64,000 bases of DNA from Paenibacillus tepidiphilus (lineage in GTDB: Bacteria; Bacillota; Bacilli; Paenibacillales; Paenibacillaceae). Under the pieces are notes generated by a model. That model did no database searches. It worked only from the letters and a program-made list of their open reading frames with translations, and was not told the origin of the DNA. A program made the position numbers and the translations under genes. Location of the stretch: the NCBI RefSeq assembly GCF_008635795.1, contig NZ_VWRQ01000016.1, positions 1 to 64,000 of the forward strand, read 5' to 3'. Of this stretch, positions 33,844 through 43,913 are shown in pieces (within the stretch, counting starts at the first letter, position 1; each line of letters begins with the position of its first letter).

Positions 33844-33908
33844 CTGAACTAATGGTATGTCCAAGCAGATAACAAAGACAGCCAATTTTCGAAGGGGGAT
33901 TTCGATCA

Positions 33909-34997
33909 ATGAAGAAAGTCTACAAGCTGTCGCTCGTGATGATGCTTGTTTTCACTGTCATTCTGGCAGGCTGCGGAAACAACAATAACACGGCAAATTC
34001 CGGCAACAATGCAACTGAAGGTTCCAACGCCGGAACGGCAACCAATGCACCAGCAACAGAAGCTCCGACAGAAGCTCCTAAATCCGATGCCAAGATCGGT
34101 CTGGTAACTGACGTAGGCGGCGTTAACGACAAATCGTTTAACCAATCCGCTTGGGAAGCGCTGCAGGCTATTGAGAAAGAAGCCGGAGCGGAAATCAAAT
34201 ACCTGCAAAGTAAATCCAATGCAGACTATGTACCTAACCTTAACCAGTTCGTTAAAGGCGGCTACGATCTGACTTGGGGTATCGGCTTTGACCTTGGCGA
34301 CGCTCTGAAGGAAGTCGCACTGGCCAATCCGGATGCCAAGCTGGCTATCATCGACAGCGTTGTTGAAGCTCCTAACGTAGAATCCGTAACTTTTGCCGAG
34401 AACGAAGGCTCCTTCCTGGTGGGCGTGGTTGCAGGTTTGACCACAAAGACCAACAAAGTCGCTTTCATCGGCGGTATGGAAAGCCCGGTTATCAAGCGCT
34501 TTGAAGTTGGCTTCAAGGCTGGCGTAGCAGCTGTTAACCCTGATGCTGAAGTGAAAATCACTTATGCCGGCGCATACGACAAACCGGATATCGGTAAGTC
34601 GATGGCAGCTACCCTGTACGGCGAAGGCAACGACATTATCTTCCCTGCTGCAGGCGCAACAGGCAATGGCGTATTCAATGAAGCGAAATCCCGCAACGAT
34701 GCCGGCGGCACTAAAGTTTGGGTAATCGGTGTAGACAAAGACCAATCCCTGGAATTTGGCGACGATGTAACCCTGACTTCCATGATCAAACGCGTTGACG
34801 AAGCGGTTAAGAAAGTATCCCAGCAAGTGGTTGACGGTACATTCCAAGGCGGTACTACTACTGTCCTGAGCTTGAAAGACAACGGTGTAGGTCTGCCTGA
34901 GACTTCCAAAGCCAATGTTACTGAAGAAATCCTCGCTAAGGTTGAAGAATTCAAGCAAAAGATCATTTCCGGAGAAGTTACAGTTCCGGCCGAATAA
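33909..34997 (+). CDS. nupN: BMP-family nucleoside-binding lipoprotein
   Basis: A 362-residue solute-binding lipoprotein of the BmpA/PnrA family, which captures purine nucleosides for an ABC importer. The signal peptide ends in the lipobox LAGC (Cys near residue 21), followed by an Asn/Thr/Ala/Pro-rich linker and then LVTDVGGVNDKSFNQSAWEAL, GIGFDLGDAL and AFIGGMESPVIKRFEVGF, the family's ligand-site blocks. It is anchored outside the membrane. The order lipoprotein, ATPase, permease, permease equals Bacillus yufNOPQ (nupNOPQ, a guanosine importer). A terminator-like stem follows, so it is likely made in excess over the ATPase. Confidence 0.89.
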   Translation: MKKVYKLSLVMMLVFTVILAGCGNNNNTANSGNNATEGSNAGTATNAPATEAPTEAPKSDAKIGLVTDVGGVNDKSFNQSAWEALQAIEKEAGAEIKYLQSKSNADYVPNLNQFVKGGYDLTWGIGFDLGDALKEVALANPDAKLAIIDSVVEAPNVESVTFAENEGSFLVGVVAGLTTKTNKVAFIGGMESPVIKRFEVGFKAGVAAVNPDAEVKITYAGAYDKPDIGKSMAATLYGEGNDIIFPAAGATGNGVFNEAKSRNDAGGTKVWVIGVDKDQSLEFGDDVTLTSMIKRVDEAVKKVSQQVVDGTFQGGTTTVLSLKDNGVGLPETSKANVTEEILAKVEEFKQKIISGEVTVPAE

Positions 34998-35032
34998 TAT
35001 TGCTACCTATGCTTGTTCTTTCGCTAACAAAG

Positions 35033-35060
35033 ACAAGGCCGGTTTAAGAGCCGGCCTTGT
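35033..35060 (+). terminator. Intercistronic terminator between the lipoprotein and ATPase genes
   Basis: ACAAGGCCGG pairs with CCGGCCTTGT around TTTAAGAG. It probably lets only part of transcription through, a common way to raise binding-protein levels. Confidence 0.72.
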
Positions 35061-35230
35061 TCCTTGTCAACAGGTGTAAGGTGATGACAGCGGTGCCGCC
35101 CTGCAAGGGGCGGTGCATCCGTGTCTATACAGGTATTTAATAAGACTTCTCCGAACGCTGCCGTGAAATACGGGACGGCCCAGCAGTTCCTGCATAGCTA
35201 TAATCTATATTCTGTGATGAGGGTGATTCC

Positions 35231-36769
35231 ATGAGTGCTGCGGCTCCTGTCGTAGAGTTGAAGCAAATCACAAAACGTTTTCCCGGTATCGTCGCGAACG
35301 ACTCCATCAGTCTGACACTGCAAAAAGGGGAGATTCATGCACTGCTCGGCGAAAACGGAGCGGGCAAATCGACCTTGATGAATATTGTATTCGGACTTTA
35401 TCAGCCTGACGAAGGCAGTATTGAAATCAACGGGAAACCGGTTATTATCGATAGCCCCAACAAGGCTATTGAACTTGGCATCGGAATGGTTCACCAGCAT
35501 TTTAAACTTGTGGATCCTTTTACGGTAACCGAGAACATTGTTCTTGGCATGGAGCCGAAAAAAGGAGTTAAAATCGACTATAAATCCGCGGCGGAACAGG
35601 TCCGTAAGCTTTCCGAGCAATATGGCTTGCAGGTTAATCCGAATGCCCGCATTCATGACATTTCGGTAGGCATGCAGCAGCGCGTGGAAATTATGAAGAC
35701 GCTGTACCGTGGTGCGGATATTCTTATATTTGATGAGCCGACCGCCGTACTGACCCCGCAAGAGATTACCGAATTGATGGCGATTATGAAACGGCTTGTC
35801 GCCGAAGGCAAGTCCATTATTCTGATTACGCATAAGCTTAAGGAAATCATGGAGATTTCCGACCGCGTGACAATTATCCGCCGTGGCAAAGTGATCGATA
35901 CCGTGCAGACGGCCGGAACGAACCCGAACGAGCTGGCCGAGAAGATGGTTGGACGCGGGGTAACCTTCAAGGTGGACAAGCAGCCGCCGCAAGTGCGGGA
36001 AGCTGTGCTGAAGCTGGACAATGTTAACAGTAAGAGCAAGGAAGGCGTCAATGTGCTAAATGGTCTCAGCTTCGAAGTGAAGGCTGGGGAGATTCTTGGA
36101 ATAGCAGGAGTCGACGGCAACGGACAAAGTGAACTGATCCAGGCGATTACCGGACTGCGCAAGATTGATTCCGGTTCCATCAAGGTATCGGGTCAGGAAA
36201 TCGCCAACTGGGCGCCGCGCAAGATATCCGAGATGAACGTATCACATATTCCGGAAGACCGGCACAAGCATGGCTTGGTGCTTGATTTCACTGTTAGTGA
36301 AAATATGGTGCTTGAAACCTATTACAAGCGGCCGTTTAATCAAAACGGCTTCTTGAAGCGCGATGTCATTGACCAGCATGCCGAGAAATTGGTGGCGGAA
36401 TTTGACGTCCGTACACCATCGATTGAGAACAAGGCGCGCTCTTTATCCGGCGGTAATCAACAAAAAGCGATTATTGCGCGGGAAATAGACAAAGATCCGG
36501 TTCTGCTCATTGCCGCCCAGCCTACCCGCGGGCTTGATGTCGGGGCAATCGAATTTGTGCAGAAGCAGCTGATTGCCCAGCGTGACCAGGGCAAGGCCGT
36601 GCTGCTGATTTCCTTTGAACTCGATGAAATTATGAACGTCTCCGACAGAATCGCCGTTATCTACGAAGGGCAAATTGTCGGTGAAGTATACCCGCAGGAT
36701 ACCAATGACCAGGAGCTTGGCTTGATGATGGCGGGAAGCTTGAAACGGGGAGGAAATGCGGGTGCATAG
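35231..36769 (+). CDS. nupO: Nucleoside/simple-sugar ABC importer, double ATP-binding protein
   Basis: A 512-residue protein with two ABC domains in tandem. Domain 1 has LLGENGAGKSTLMNI (Walker A), VGMQQRVEIMK (signature) and LIFDEPTAVLTPQE (Walker B). Domain 2 has GVDGNGQSELIQ, which lacks the Walker A Lys as usual in this family, LSGGNQQKAIIARE and LLIAAQPTRGLDVGA. It energises the two permeases downstream. GAGGGTGATT precedes the ATG. Its end overlaps the next start by 14 nt. Confidence 0.93.
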   Translation: MSAAAPVVELKQITKRFPGIVANDSISLTLQKGEIHALLGENGAGKSTLMNIVFGLYQPDEGSIEINGKPVIIDSPNKAIELGIGMVHQHFKLVDPFTVTENIVLGMEPKKGVKIDYKSAAEQVRKLSEQYGLQVNPNARIHDISVGMQQRVEIMKTLYRGADILIFDEPTAVLTPQEITELMAIMKRLVAEGKSIILITHKLKEIMEISDRVTIIRRGKVIDTVQTAGTNPNELAEKMVGRGVTFKVDKQPPQVREAVLKLDNVNSKSKEGVNVLNGLSFEVKAGEILGIAGVDGNGQSELIQAITGLRKIDSGSIKVSGQEIANWAPRKISEMNVSHIPEDRHKHGLVLDFTVSENMVLETYYKRPFNQNGFLKRDVIDQHAEKLVAEFDVRTPSIENKARSLSGGNQQKAIIAREIDKDPVLLIAAQPTRGLDVGAIEFVQKQLIAQRDQGKAVLLISFELDEIMNVSDRIAVIYEGQIVGEVYPQDTNDQELGLMMAGSLKRGGNAGA

Positions 36770-37835
36770 ACTGAAAAAAATCTTCGCGACGGACACCTAT
36801 GTTGTGCCGATTGTGGCCGTTATTATGGGCTTTCTGGTCGGCGCCGTCGTTATGCTGATCGGCGGTTACGATCCGATTGCGGCATATTCTGCGCTGTTCA
36901 AGCGCGTATTCGGCAGCCCCTATGACTTCGGTGAGGCTATCCGTGAGATGACTCCGCTGATGTTTACTGGCCTCGCGGTCGCCTTTGCTTTCCGCTCCGG
37001 GATGTTTAATATCGGTGCGGACGGACAAGTGCTGATCGGGATGACAGCCGCTTCTATTGTAGGCATCAAGCTAGCCGGTACACCGACTTATTTGCTGGTT
37101 CCGCTGGCGGTTATTGCCGCCGGGTTAGCCGGTGGCCTGTGGGCTGGCTTTGCCGGCTTCCTCAAAGCCAAACGTGGCATTAATGAAGTAATCACCACCA
37201 TTATGCTGAACTGGATCGCGCTTTATTTATCCAACTATATCATCAAGAATTTCCTGCTTCTGCAGGGCCAGAACCGTTCAGTGGACAATCCGGCTTCCAT
37301 GTCGATGACCTTCCTGAACTCGCTGTTCGATAATGCACGCGTCCACTGGGGCACTGTGCTGGCGCTTGTGGCTGCAGTATTCTTCTATGTGTACCTGTGG
37401 AAGACTAAACAGGGATACGAAATGCGTGCAGTCGGCTTCAATCCCCATGCGGCTGAGTATGCGGGAATGAACGTTGGCCGAAATGTTATCAAGGCCATGT
37501 TCATCAGCGGCGTGTTTGCCGGCTTGGCCGGCGCCGGCGAAGTGCTGGGCGTATTTCACTATCAGTCCATCTTCGCGGCTTCTCCGGGCTACGGCTTTGA
37601 CGGGATCGCCGTAGCGCTGCTCGGGTTAACGCATCCGTTCGGCGTCATTCTGGCAGCCATTCTGTACGGCATGCTGACTTACGGTTCGGCAGGAATGAGC
37701 TTCGGCGCGGATGTTCCGCCGGAGTTGATCCGTATCGTTATCGGCTCGATCATATTCTTTATCGCAGCCCAAGGAATTGTGCGCTGGGTGCTGAAGCCGT
37801 TTTACTTCAAGCGCAAGAAAGAGAAGGTGTCATAG
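36756..37835 (+). CDS. nupP: Nucleoside ABC importer permease 1
   Basis: A 359-residue membrane protein of the BPD_transp_2 family, with about 9-10 hydrophobic helices. The conserved core is ALAFRSGMFNIGADGQVLIGMTAAS near residues 75-100, and the coupling region is AVGFNPHAAEYAGMNV. The start at 36756 lies inside the ATPase gene with GGGGAGGAA immediately upstream, so translation is coupled. Confidence 0.92.
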   Translation: MRVHRLKKIFATDTYVVPIVAVIMGFLVGAVVMLIGGYDPIAAYSALFKRVFGSPYDFGEAIREMTPLMFTGLAVAFAFRSGMFNIGADGQVLIGMTAASIVGIKLAGTPTYLLVPLAVIAAGLAGGLWAGFAGFLKAKRGINEVITTIMLNWIALYLSNYIIKNFLLLQGQNRSVDNPASMSMTFLNSLFDNARVHWGTVLALVAAVFFYVYLWKTKQGYEMRAVGFNPHAAEYAGMNVGRNVIKAMFISGVFAGLAGAGEVLGVFHYQSIFAASPGYGFDGIAVALLGLTHPFGVILAAILYGMLTYGSAGMSFGADVPPELIRIVIGSIIFFIAAQGIVRWVLKPFYFKRKKEKVS

Positions 37836-38792
37836 ATGGATCTGCAGACGTTAGGACAGTTGCTGAACACAACGCTTGTTTTTTCCACAGCGCTTATATT
37901 TGCCGCACTTGGCGGCATCTTCTCTGAACGTTCCGGTGTAGTCAACATTGGACTGGAAGGTTTGATGATGTTCGGTGCCTTTGCAGCCGCTGTCGGCGGT
38001 TACTATGCACAGGATGCCGGAATGGGCGCTTGGGCTCCCTGGGTGGGTATGCTCTGCGCCATGGTTGTCGGTGTGCTTGGCTCCCTTATCCATGCGGTAG
38101 CTTCGATCACCTTCAAGGCGGACCAGACGATCAGCGGTACCGTGATTAACTTCCTTGCTGCGGGCAGCACCCTGTACATGGTTAAGCTGCTCTTCGAAGG
38201 AGCAGGTGAATCTCCGCTGATTGACGGCTTCAGAAAGATTAAAATCCCCGGCCTATCGGATATTCCAGTCATCGGCGAAGGGATCTTTAACTCTTATCCG
38301 ACGACCTATCTGGTCATCGTCCTGGTTATCGTGATTTATTTCATCCTGTTTAAGACTCCATTCGGACTGCGCTTGCGTGCAGTCGGCGAGCATCCGAGCG
38401 CAGCTGACACACTGGGCGTCAACGTTAAACGGATGCGGTATATCGGGGTTATGCTGAGCGGCCTTCTGGCTGGTCTCGGCGGGGCAACCATCACGCTCAC
38501 AACCACTGGTACATTTGCACATAATACGATCTCCGGGCAAGGCTTTATCGCCATTGCGGCGATGATCTTCGGGAAATGGAATCCGGTTGGCGCGTTCGGT
38601 GCAGCTGTCTTCTTCGGCTTCTCCCAGGCGATCCGCAACTATGTGCAGTTGTTTGAGTGGTCGCAGAATATCCCGCAGGAATTCATCTTTATGATTCCTT
38701 ATGTGTTGACCATCATCGTACTGGTGAGCGCGGTCGGCCGTTCTTCGGCACCGAAAGCGCTCGGTGAACCGTACGACCCGGGAAAACGTTAA
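37836..38792 (+). CDS. nupQ: Nucleoside ABC importer permease 2
   Basis: A 318-residue partner permease of the same fold. Typical parts are GGIFSERSGVVNIGLEGLMMFGAFAA near the N-terminus and LRAVGEHPSAADTLGVNVKRMRYIGVMLSGLLAGLGGA, the coupling loop. Its ATG directly follows the stop codon of the first permease gene. The operon ends at the strong terminator at 38830. Confidence 0.92.
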   Translation: MDLQTLGQLLNTTLVFSTALIFAALGGIFSERSGVVNIGLEGLMMFGAFAAAVGGYYAQDAGMGAWAPWVGMLCAMVVGVLGSLIHAVASITFKADQTISGTVINFLAAGSTLYMVKLLFEGAGESPLIDGFRKIKIPGLSDIPVIGEGIFNSYPTTYLVIVLVIVIYFILFKTPFGLRLRAVGEHPSAADTLGVNVKRMRYIGVMLSGLLAGLGGATITLTTTGTFAHNTISGQGFIAIAAMIFGKWNPVGAFGAAVFFGFSQAIRNYVQLFEWSQNIPQEFIFMIPYVLTIIVLVSAVGRSSAPKALGEPYDPGKR

Positions 38793-38829
38793 AACGAATT
38801 CGACTAATTCGTTACAGTGCATACATCTA

Positions 38830-38870
38830 ACCGCCTGTCCGGTAGCTCCGGACAGGCGGTTTTTTTTTGG
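38830..38870 (+). terminator. Terminator of the nucleoside transporter operon
   Basis: AACCGCCTGTCCGG / CCGGACAGGCGGTT stem with a 5-nt loop, followed by eight T. Confidence 0.92.
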
Positions 38871-38997
38871 CAGCATGCTCGAAGCGGCAGAAGACCGGGC
38901 GGGTGAACAGGCCGATATCACTTCAGGCGCATAGACTGATTTCGAACCTGAGCAACGATGATACAGCTAGACCCATCTCAAGTATAGGAGGGATAAC

Positions 38998-39327
38998 ATG
39001 GCAACCCCGGTCACAAAAAAGCAGGTGTTAAAGCTGGTGGGCAAACAGATTGTTGCCGTGAAAAAAGACGGCTCGAAAGTAACGGGCAAACTGGTCCGTG
39101 TCTCGGGAAACCGTCTGGTATTGCAGCGGGTATCCGGTAAAAAAGTGCAAACCAAAGCACTGATTCCGCTGGTGCTGTTTGACTTACTGGCTGTCGGTAC
39201 AGCCCCATACGCATACGGTCCCTACGGACCTGGCGGTTACGGCCCCGGCCCGGTGCCTTATGGTCCTTACGGACCCGGCGGTTACGGACCCGGCGTTCCT
39301 CCATATCCGCCTCCCGGATTCTTTTAA
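38998..39327 (+). CDS. Small Sm-like protein with Tyr/Gly/Pro-rich tail
   Basis: A 109-residue protein. Residues 8-45 (VLKLVGKQIVAVKKDGSKVTGK, then LVRVSGNRLVLQ) have the strand-and-turn pattern of a small Sm- or SH3-like barrel. A short hydrophobic stretch (ALIPLVLFDLLAVG) comes next. The last 40 residues are repeats of YGPYGPGGYGPG, like those of spore coat and surface proteins. The function is unknown; a spore-related or surface role is only a guess from composition. TAGGAGGGA lies 5 nt before the ATG. Confidence 0.72.
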   Translation: MATPVTKKQVLKLVGKQIVAVKKDGSKVTGKLVRVSGNRLVLQRVSGKKVQTKALIPLVLFDLLAVGTAPYAYGPYGPGGYGPGPVPYGPYGPGGYGPGVPPYPPPGFF

Positions 39328-39351
39328 ATTGCAGAGAGAAAAGACAAAGAC

Positions 39352-39801
39352 TTAAAGATCAAATTGCTTTTCATACTCATAGCAATAATTTTGCGGCTGA
39401 TAACGGGCTACGCTGTAGCCCAATTTTTGATAAAAGGAAATACCGGCAGAATTGCCGACATCTACGGCAACCTTGGCTCTTCGGCAGCCGCGTGATAGTG
39501 CAAACCTCTCCGCCCGGTCCATCAGCATATTTCCCCAACGCTTGCGCCGCGCCGCAGGAGCGATGGCCAGCATATCAATATACAGCAAATCGCCGTGCAG
39601 CATGAAGTGAACGAATCCGAGCGGATCGCTTTCGTAATCCGGACAGGCCACCAGAGTGACCCCTTGGCTCAGACGGCGGGGGAGATCTTTGCGTACCTGA
39701 TTGATTACGGTCTGGGGAAGATGCGACAGCGGAACAAGCTGCTTCTCAATCAGATCAAGAATGACGGTGTCATCCTGTTTGGGTCTGCGGTAGCGGATCA
39801 T
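39352..39801 (-). CDS. GNAT-family N-acetyltransferase
   Basis: A 149-residue GNAT enzyme. The acetyl-CoA loop is ARRKRWGNMLM (a variant of R/QxxGxG/A), the strand before it is LLYIDMLAIAP, and motif B is VDVGNSAGISFYQKLGY. The acceptor is unknown. The ATG at 39801 has AAGGGGGC upstream; the frame extends to a GTG at 39819. It converges with the Sm-like gene without an obvious terminator between them. Confidence 0.82.
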   Translation of the reverse strand: MIRYRRPKQDDTVILDLIEKQLVPLSHLPQTVINQVRKDLPRRLSQGVTLVACPDYESDPLGFVHFMLHGDLLYIDMLAIAPAARRKRWGNMLMDRAERFALSRGCRRAKVAVDVGNSAGISFYQKLGYSVARYQPQNYCYEYEKQFDL

Positions 39802-39907
39802 GGAGCGCCCCCTTTCCACACATTGTCGTACATCATATGCCCAGCCGGGTGTGGGCGTTCCGGCAAGCAGCTGCGAACAATATGTGTCTTTTCAGAAAAT
39901 ATGGGTA

Positions 39908-39936
39908 TTGACTAACCGTGTGAGGAATCATATAAT
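39908..39936 (+). promoter_or_regulatory. Sigma-A promoter of the ilv-leu operon
   Basis: TTGACT, 17-bp spacer, TATAAT: near-perfect consensus just ahead of the T-box leader. Confidence 0.9.
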
Positions 39937-39959
39937 GTGTCTAAACATTTAACGAAACA

Positions 39960-40310
39960 TACTTACATCGGCAATGAAGAGGACGAAGTTTTAAGGGCTC
40001 TTTTGACCAGAGAGTGCGAGGGCATGCTGAAACCTCCACCATAATCCCTTATATACGAGCTCACCTCGGAGCTGTTTCCCTGAAAGGTCCACCGGCAAGA
40101 GTGATGGAATTATTAGGGGGAATCGTGTAGTCCGCGTTACGGACTTCAGGTATAAAGATTTGGGCCCTGCCTACATCGATGGATTTTTGTACCTGATAAG
40201 GCGTTGTATCGCGAGATACAACGCAAACATGGGTGGTACCACGGAAGATCAACCTTTCGTCCCTCACGCGCTGTCATTTTCTGCGCGTGGGTGGCGGAAG
40301 GTTTTTTTGT
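39960..40310 (+). promoter_or_regulatory. T-box riboswitch, leucine-type
   Basis: The leader has the T-box motif GGGTGGTACCACGG at 40231-40244, whose TGG pairs with the tRNA CCA end. It also has the Stem I opening (GAAGAGGACGAAG near 39975) and an intrinsic terminator at 40250-40308. The probable specifier codon is CTC (Leu) at 40060-40062, followed by ACCTCGGAGC as in other T-box specifier loops. A perfect hairpin GCGTTGTATC-GCGA-GATACAACGC at 40201-40224 precedes the T-box motif. Uncharged tRNA-Leu should stabilise the antiterminator and switch on ilvBNC-leuA. The specifier is read by eye. Confidence 0.9.
40250..40308 (+). terminator. T-box-controlled terminator
   Basis: AACCTTTCGTCC-C-TCACGCGC pairs with GCGCGTGGGTGGCGGAAGGTT, followed by TTTTTTT. 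It competes with the antiterminator that includes the T-box motif. Confidence 0.86.
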
Positions 40311-40415
40311 TGTTATGTCGCTTGAGCTTTGTATAGAAACTCAGGATAAGCCTTAGGATAAAAGCCGGCCCGTCATTTGCATAATGGATGTTAACCAGCG
40401 AAGGGAGGAATACTG

Positions 40416-42164
40416 ATGAGCGCGCCAAATTCAGAAGTGCGGTCTACAGAAGAGTTACGTGAGAAATGGAAGAATCCCGAGGTGATTACCGGGTCGGAGA
40501 TTCTGCTGCGCAGTCTGGTGCTGGAAGGTGTGGATACTGTATTCGGCTATCCCGGCGGAGCGGTGCTTTACATTTACGATGCGCTCCACAGCTTTACCGA
40601 TTTCAAGCATATCCTGACCAGACATGAGCAGGGAGCGATTCATGCCGCAGACGGTTACGCCAGAGCAAGCGGTAAGCCGGGTGTATGTATCGCGACATCG
40701 GGTCCGGGGGCCACGAATCTGGTCACGGGAATCGCCACGGCATTTATGGATTCCGTGCCGCTGGTAGTCATCACCGGCAATGTCTTCTCCAGCCTGATCG
40801 GCACCGATGCCTTCCAGGAAGCAGACATCACCGGAATCACCATGCCGATTACGAAGCACAGCTATCTGGTTCGCGATGTCGAGGATCTGCCGCGCATCAT
40901 TCATGAGGCGTTCCACATTGCCAATACCGGCCGTAAGGGACCGGTACTGATCGATATTCCGAAGGATGTATCGGCAGCCAAAACCTTGTTCTCCCCACCG
41001 CAGCATCAGGGTGTGAACCTGCGCGGCTACAACCCGCGCACCGTTCCGAACAAGCTGCAGCTCGACAAGCTGATCCGCGCCATCAATGCGGCAGAGCGGC
41101 CGATCATTATCGCCGGCGGCGGCGTTATCTACTCCGGAGCGCATGAAGAAATGTTCGAATTCGTGAAGCGTACGGAAATTCCGATTACGACAACCTTGCT
41201 GGGACTGGGCTGTTTCCCGAGCGGCCACGAGCTGTGGATGGGCATGCCGGGGATGCACGGCACCTACACTGCCAACAATGCTATTCAGCAATGCGACCTG
41301 CTTATCAATATCGGAGCACGCTTCGACGACCGGGTGACCGGGAAGCTGGACGGCTTCGCACCGAAGGCCAAGATCGTCCATATCGACATTGATCCGGCGG
41401 AAATCGGCAAGAATGTCACACCTGACATTCCGATTGTCGGAGATGTGAAGACAGTGCTGGAAATGCTTCTTCCCGATTTGACCCGCGCGGCGAACGCCGA
41501 TGCCTGGAGAACGCAAATCGCCCAGTGGAAGCTTGACTATCCGCTGCGGTACAATGATTCTACGGAGGAACTCAAGCCGCAATGGGTCATTGAAATGATT
41601 AACGATACCACCAAGGGTGAAGCGATTGTGACAACGGATGTCGGGCAGCACCAGATGTGGGCGGCCCAATATTACAAGTTCAATCATCCGCGCTCCTGGA
41701 TCACCTCCGGAGGCCTGGGCACAATGGGCTTCGGTTTCCCTTCGGCGATCGGCGCACAGATGGCTGAACCCGAGCGGCTGGTAGTCTCCATTAACGGCGA
41801 CGGTGGTATGCAGATGTGCTCCCAGGAGCTGGCCATTTGCGCCATACACAATATTCCAGTTAAGATTGTGGTCATCAATAATCAAGTGCTCGGCATGGTC
41901 CGGCAGTGGCAGAATTTGATCTACGAGAAGCGTTACAGCTATACGGATCTGGCGGGAAGTCCTGATTTCGTCAAGCTGGCTGAAGCCTACGGCGTCAAGG
42001 GCCTGCGGGCGACGAACAAGGAAGAGGCCGGTGCAGTGTGGAAGGAAGCGCTGGAGACCCCTGGTCCTGTTCTGGTAGAATTCGTCGTTAACAAAGATGA
42101 GAATGTCTACCCGATGGTAACGCAGGGCTCGACGATTGATCAAATGCTTATGGGGGATGAATGA
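40416..42164 (+). CDS. ilvB: Acetolactate synthase large subunit
   Basis: A 582-residue thiamine diphosphate enzyme that condenses two pyruvates to acetolactate (valine/leucine) or pyruvate with 2-ketobutyrate (isoleucine). Blocks are GYPGGAVLYIYDAL, RHEQGAIHAADGYARASG with the catalytic Glu, the FAD/beta domain (LLGLGCFPSGHELWMGMPGMHG) and the ThDP-Mg site (NGDGGMQMCSQELAICAIHNIPVKIVVINN). GAAGGGAGGAA precedes the ATG. It is the first gene after the T-box and overlaps ilvN by 4 nt. Confidence 0.96.
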   Translation: MSAPNSEVRSTEELREKWKNPEVITGSEILLRSLVLEGVDTVFGYPGGAVLYIYDALHSFTDFKHILTRHEQGAIHAADGYARASGKPGVCIATSGPGATNLVTGIATAFMDSVPLVVITGNVFSSLIGTDAFQEADITGITMPITKHSYLVRDVEDLPRIIHEAFHIANTGRKGPVLIDIPKDVSAAKTLFSPPQHQGVNLRGYNPRTVPNKLQLDKLIRAINAAERPIIIAGGGVIYSGAHEEMFEFVKRTEIPITTTLLGLGCFPSGHELWMGMPGMHGTYTANNAIQQCDLLINIGARFDDRVTGKLDGFAPKAKIVHIDIDPAEIGKNVTPDIPIVGDVKTVLEMLLPDLTRAANADAWRTQIAQWKLDYPLRYNDSTEELKPQWVIEMINDTTKGEAIVTTDVGQHQMWAAQYYKFNHPRSWITSGGLGTMGFGFPSAIGAQMAEPERLVVSINGDGGMQMCSQELAICAIHNIPVKIVVINNQVLGMVRQWQNLIYEKRYSYTDLAGSPDFVKLAEAYGVKGLRATNKEEAGAVWKEALETPGPVLVEFVVNKDENVYPMVTQGSTIDQMLMGDE

Positions 42165-42649
42165 CCGTGATGAGACATACGATTTCCGTGCTTGTGAATG
42201 ACCAGCCCGGTGTGCTGCAGCGGGTGGCAGGCCTGTTCGGCCGCCGCGGCTTTAATATCGAGAGCATTACCGTCGGGCAGTCCGAGGAAACCGGGCTGTC
42301 GCGGATGGTCATCGTGACACTGGGCGACCAGCACACACTGGAGCAGATTGAGAAGCAGCTCTATAAGCTGATCGACGTCATCAAAGTCGTAGATCTTGGT
42401 GCCAAGCCGATGGTGGCCCGTGAGCTTGCCTTGATCAAGGTCAAGGCCGACCCGGCGGAGCGCCCGGAGATTATGGGCGTTGTGGAAACCTTCCGCGCTT
42501 CGGTGGTCGATATCGGTTCAACCAGCCTGCTGGTGCAGGTCGTAGGCGATACGACCAAGATCGACGCCATGATCGAACTGCTGAAGCCGTACGGAATTAA
42601 AGAGCTGTCACGTACTGGAGTAACGGCAATGATCCGCGGCAATGCCTGA
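42161..42649 (+). CDS. ilvN: Acetolactate synthase small (regulatory) subunit
   Basis: A 162-residue regulatory subunit with an N-terminal ACT domain (ISVLVNDQPGVLQRVAGLFGRRGFNIESITVG) that binds valine for feedback inhibition, and a C-terminal ALS_ss domain (IMGVVETFRASVVDIGSTSLLVQVVGD). Its ATG overlaps the ilvB stop (ATGA), so synthesis is coupled; an in-frame ATG lies at 42170. Confidence 0.95.
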   Translation: MTVMRHTISVLVNDQPGVLQRVAGLFGRRGFNIESITVGQSEETGLSRMVIVTLGDQHTLEQIEKQLYKLIDVIKVVDLGAKPMVARELALIKVKADPAERPEIMGVVETFRASVVDIGSTSLLVQVVGDTTKIDAMIELLKPYGIKELSRTGVTAMIRGNA

Positions 42650-42717
42650 TTGTTATAATTTACAGCTTTAACGAATTGCTGCTTGTTTGCTTTAATTCAT
42701 TTAAGGTATATTTTATA

Positions 42718-42735
42718 CCCCGCTAAAGGGCGGGG
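42718..42735 (+). other. Intercistronic hairpin between ilvN and ilvC
   Basis: CCCCGC-TAAAGG-GCGGGG, a perfect 6-bp GC stem without a T run. It lies in the 165-nt gap and is more likely an RNA-processing or stability element than a terminator. Confidence 0.5.
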
Positions 42736-42815
42736 GCTTGAGAAGCACAGCCAGCAGCTTGCTTTTGAAGCACCCGCTCTTTACGATGGGTCCAAATTAA
42801 AGGAGGATATTGACA

Positions 42816-43808
<993 letters not shown>

Positions 43809-43913
43809 GCTCATATACTTAAGCTACAGGCTTTATATTGATGACTCTGGATGCGGCCGCGGCAACGCGGGCCGCATTTAGGGTTTAAGCACAACTTTAG
43901 GAGGTGCTCGGGA

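Noticed and set aside
33603..33908. Purine riboswitch upstream of the nucleoside transporter operon
   Set aside because: Expected from the transporter's role, but the conserved purine aptamer loops are not visible.
33906..34958. 350-codon ORF antisense to the BMP lipoprotein gene
   Set aside because: The plus strand carries a signal peptide, lipobox and family motifs; the antisense frame has none.
36117..36160. Loss-of-function mutation in the second ATP site of the nucleoside ABC ATPase
   Set aside because: The missing Walker A Lys in the second domain is normal for this sugar/nucleoside importer family.
40201..40224. Further copy of the dispersed palindrome inside the T-box leader
   Set aside because: The GTTGTATC/GATACAAC hairpin shares a few bases with it, but lacks the 3-nt core and the flanking TAG/CTA and fits as a T-box helix.
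40455..42143. 562-codon ORF antisense to ilvB
   Set aside because: The opposite strand encodes a full acetolactate synthase; the long antisense frame follows from codon bias.
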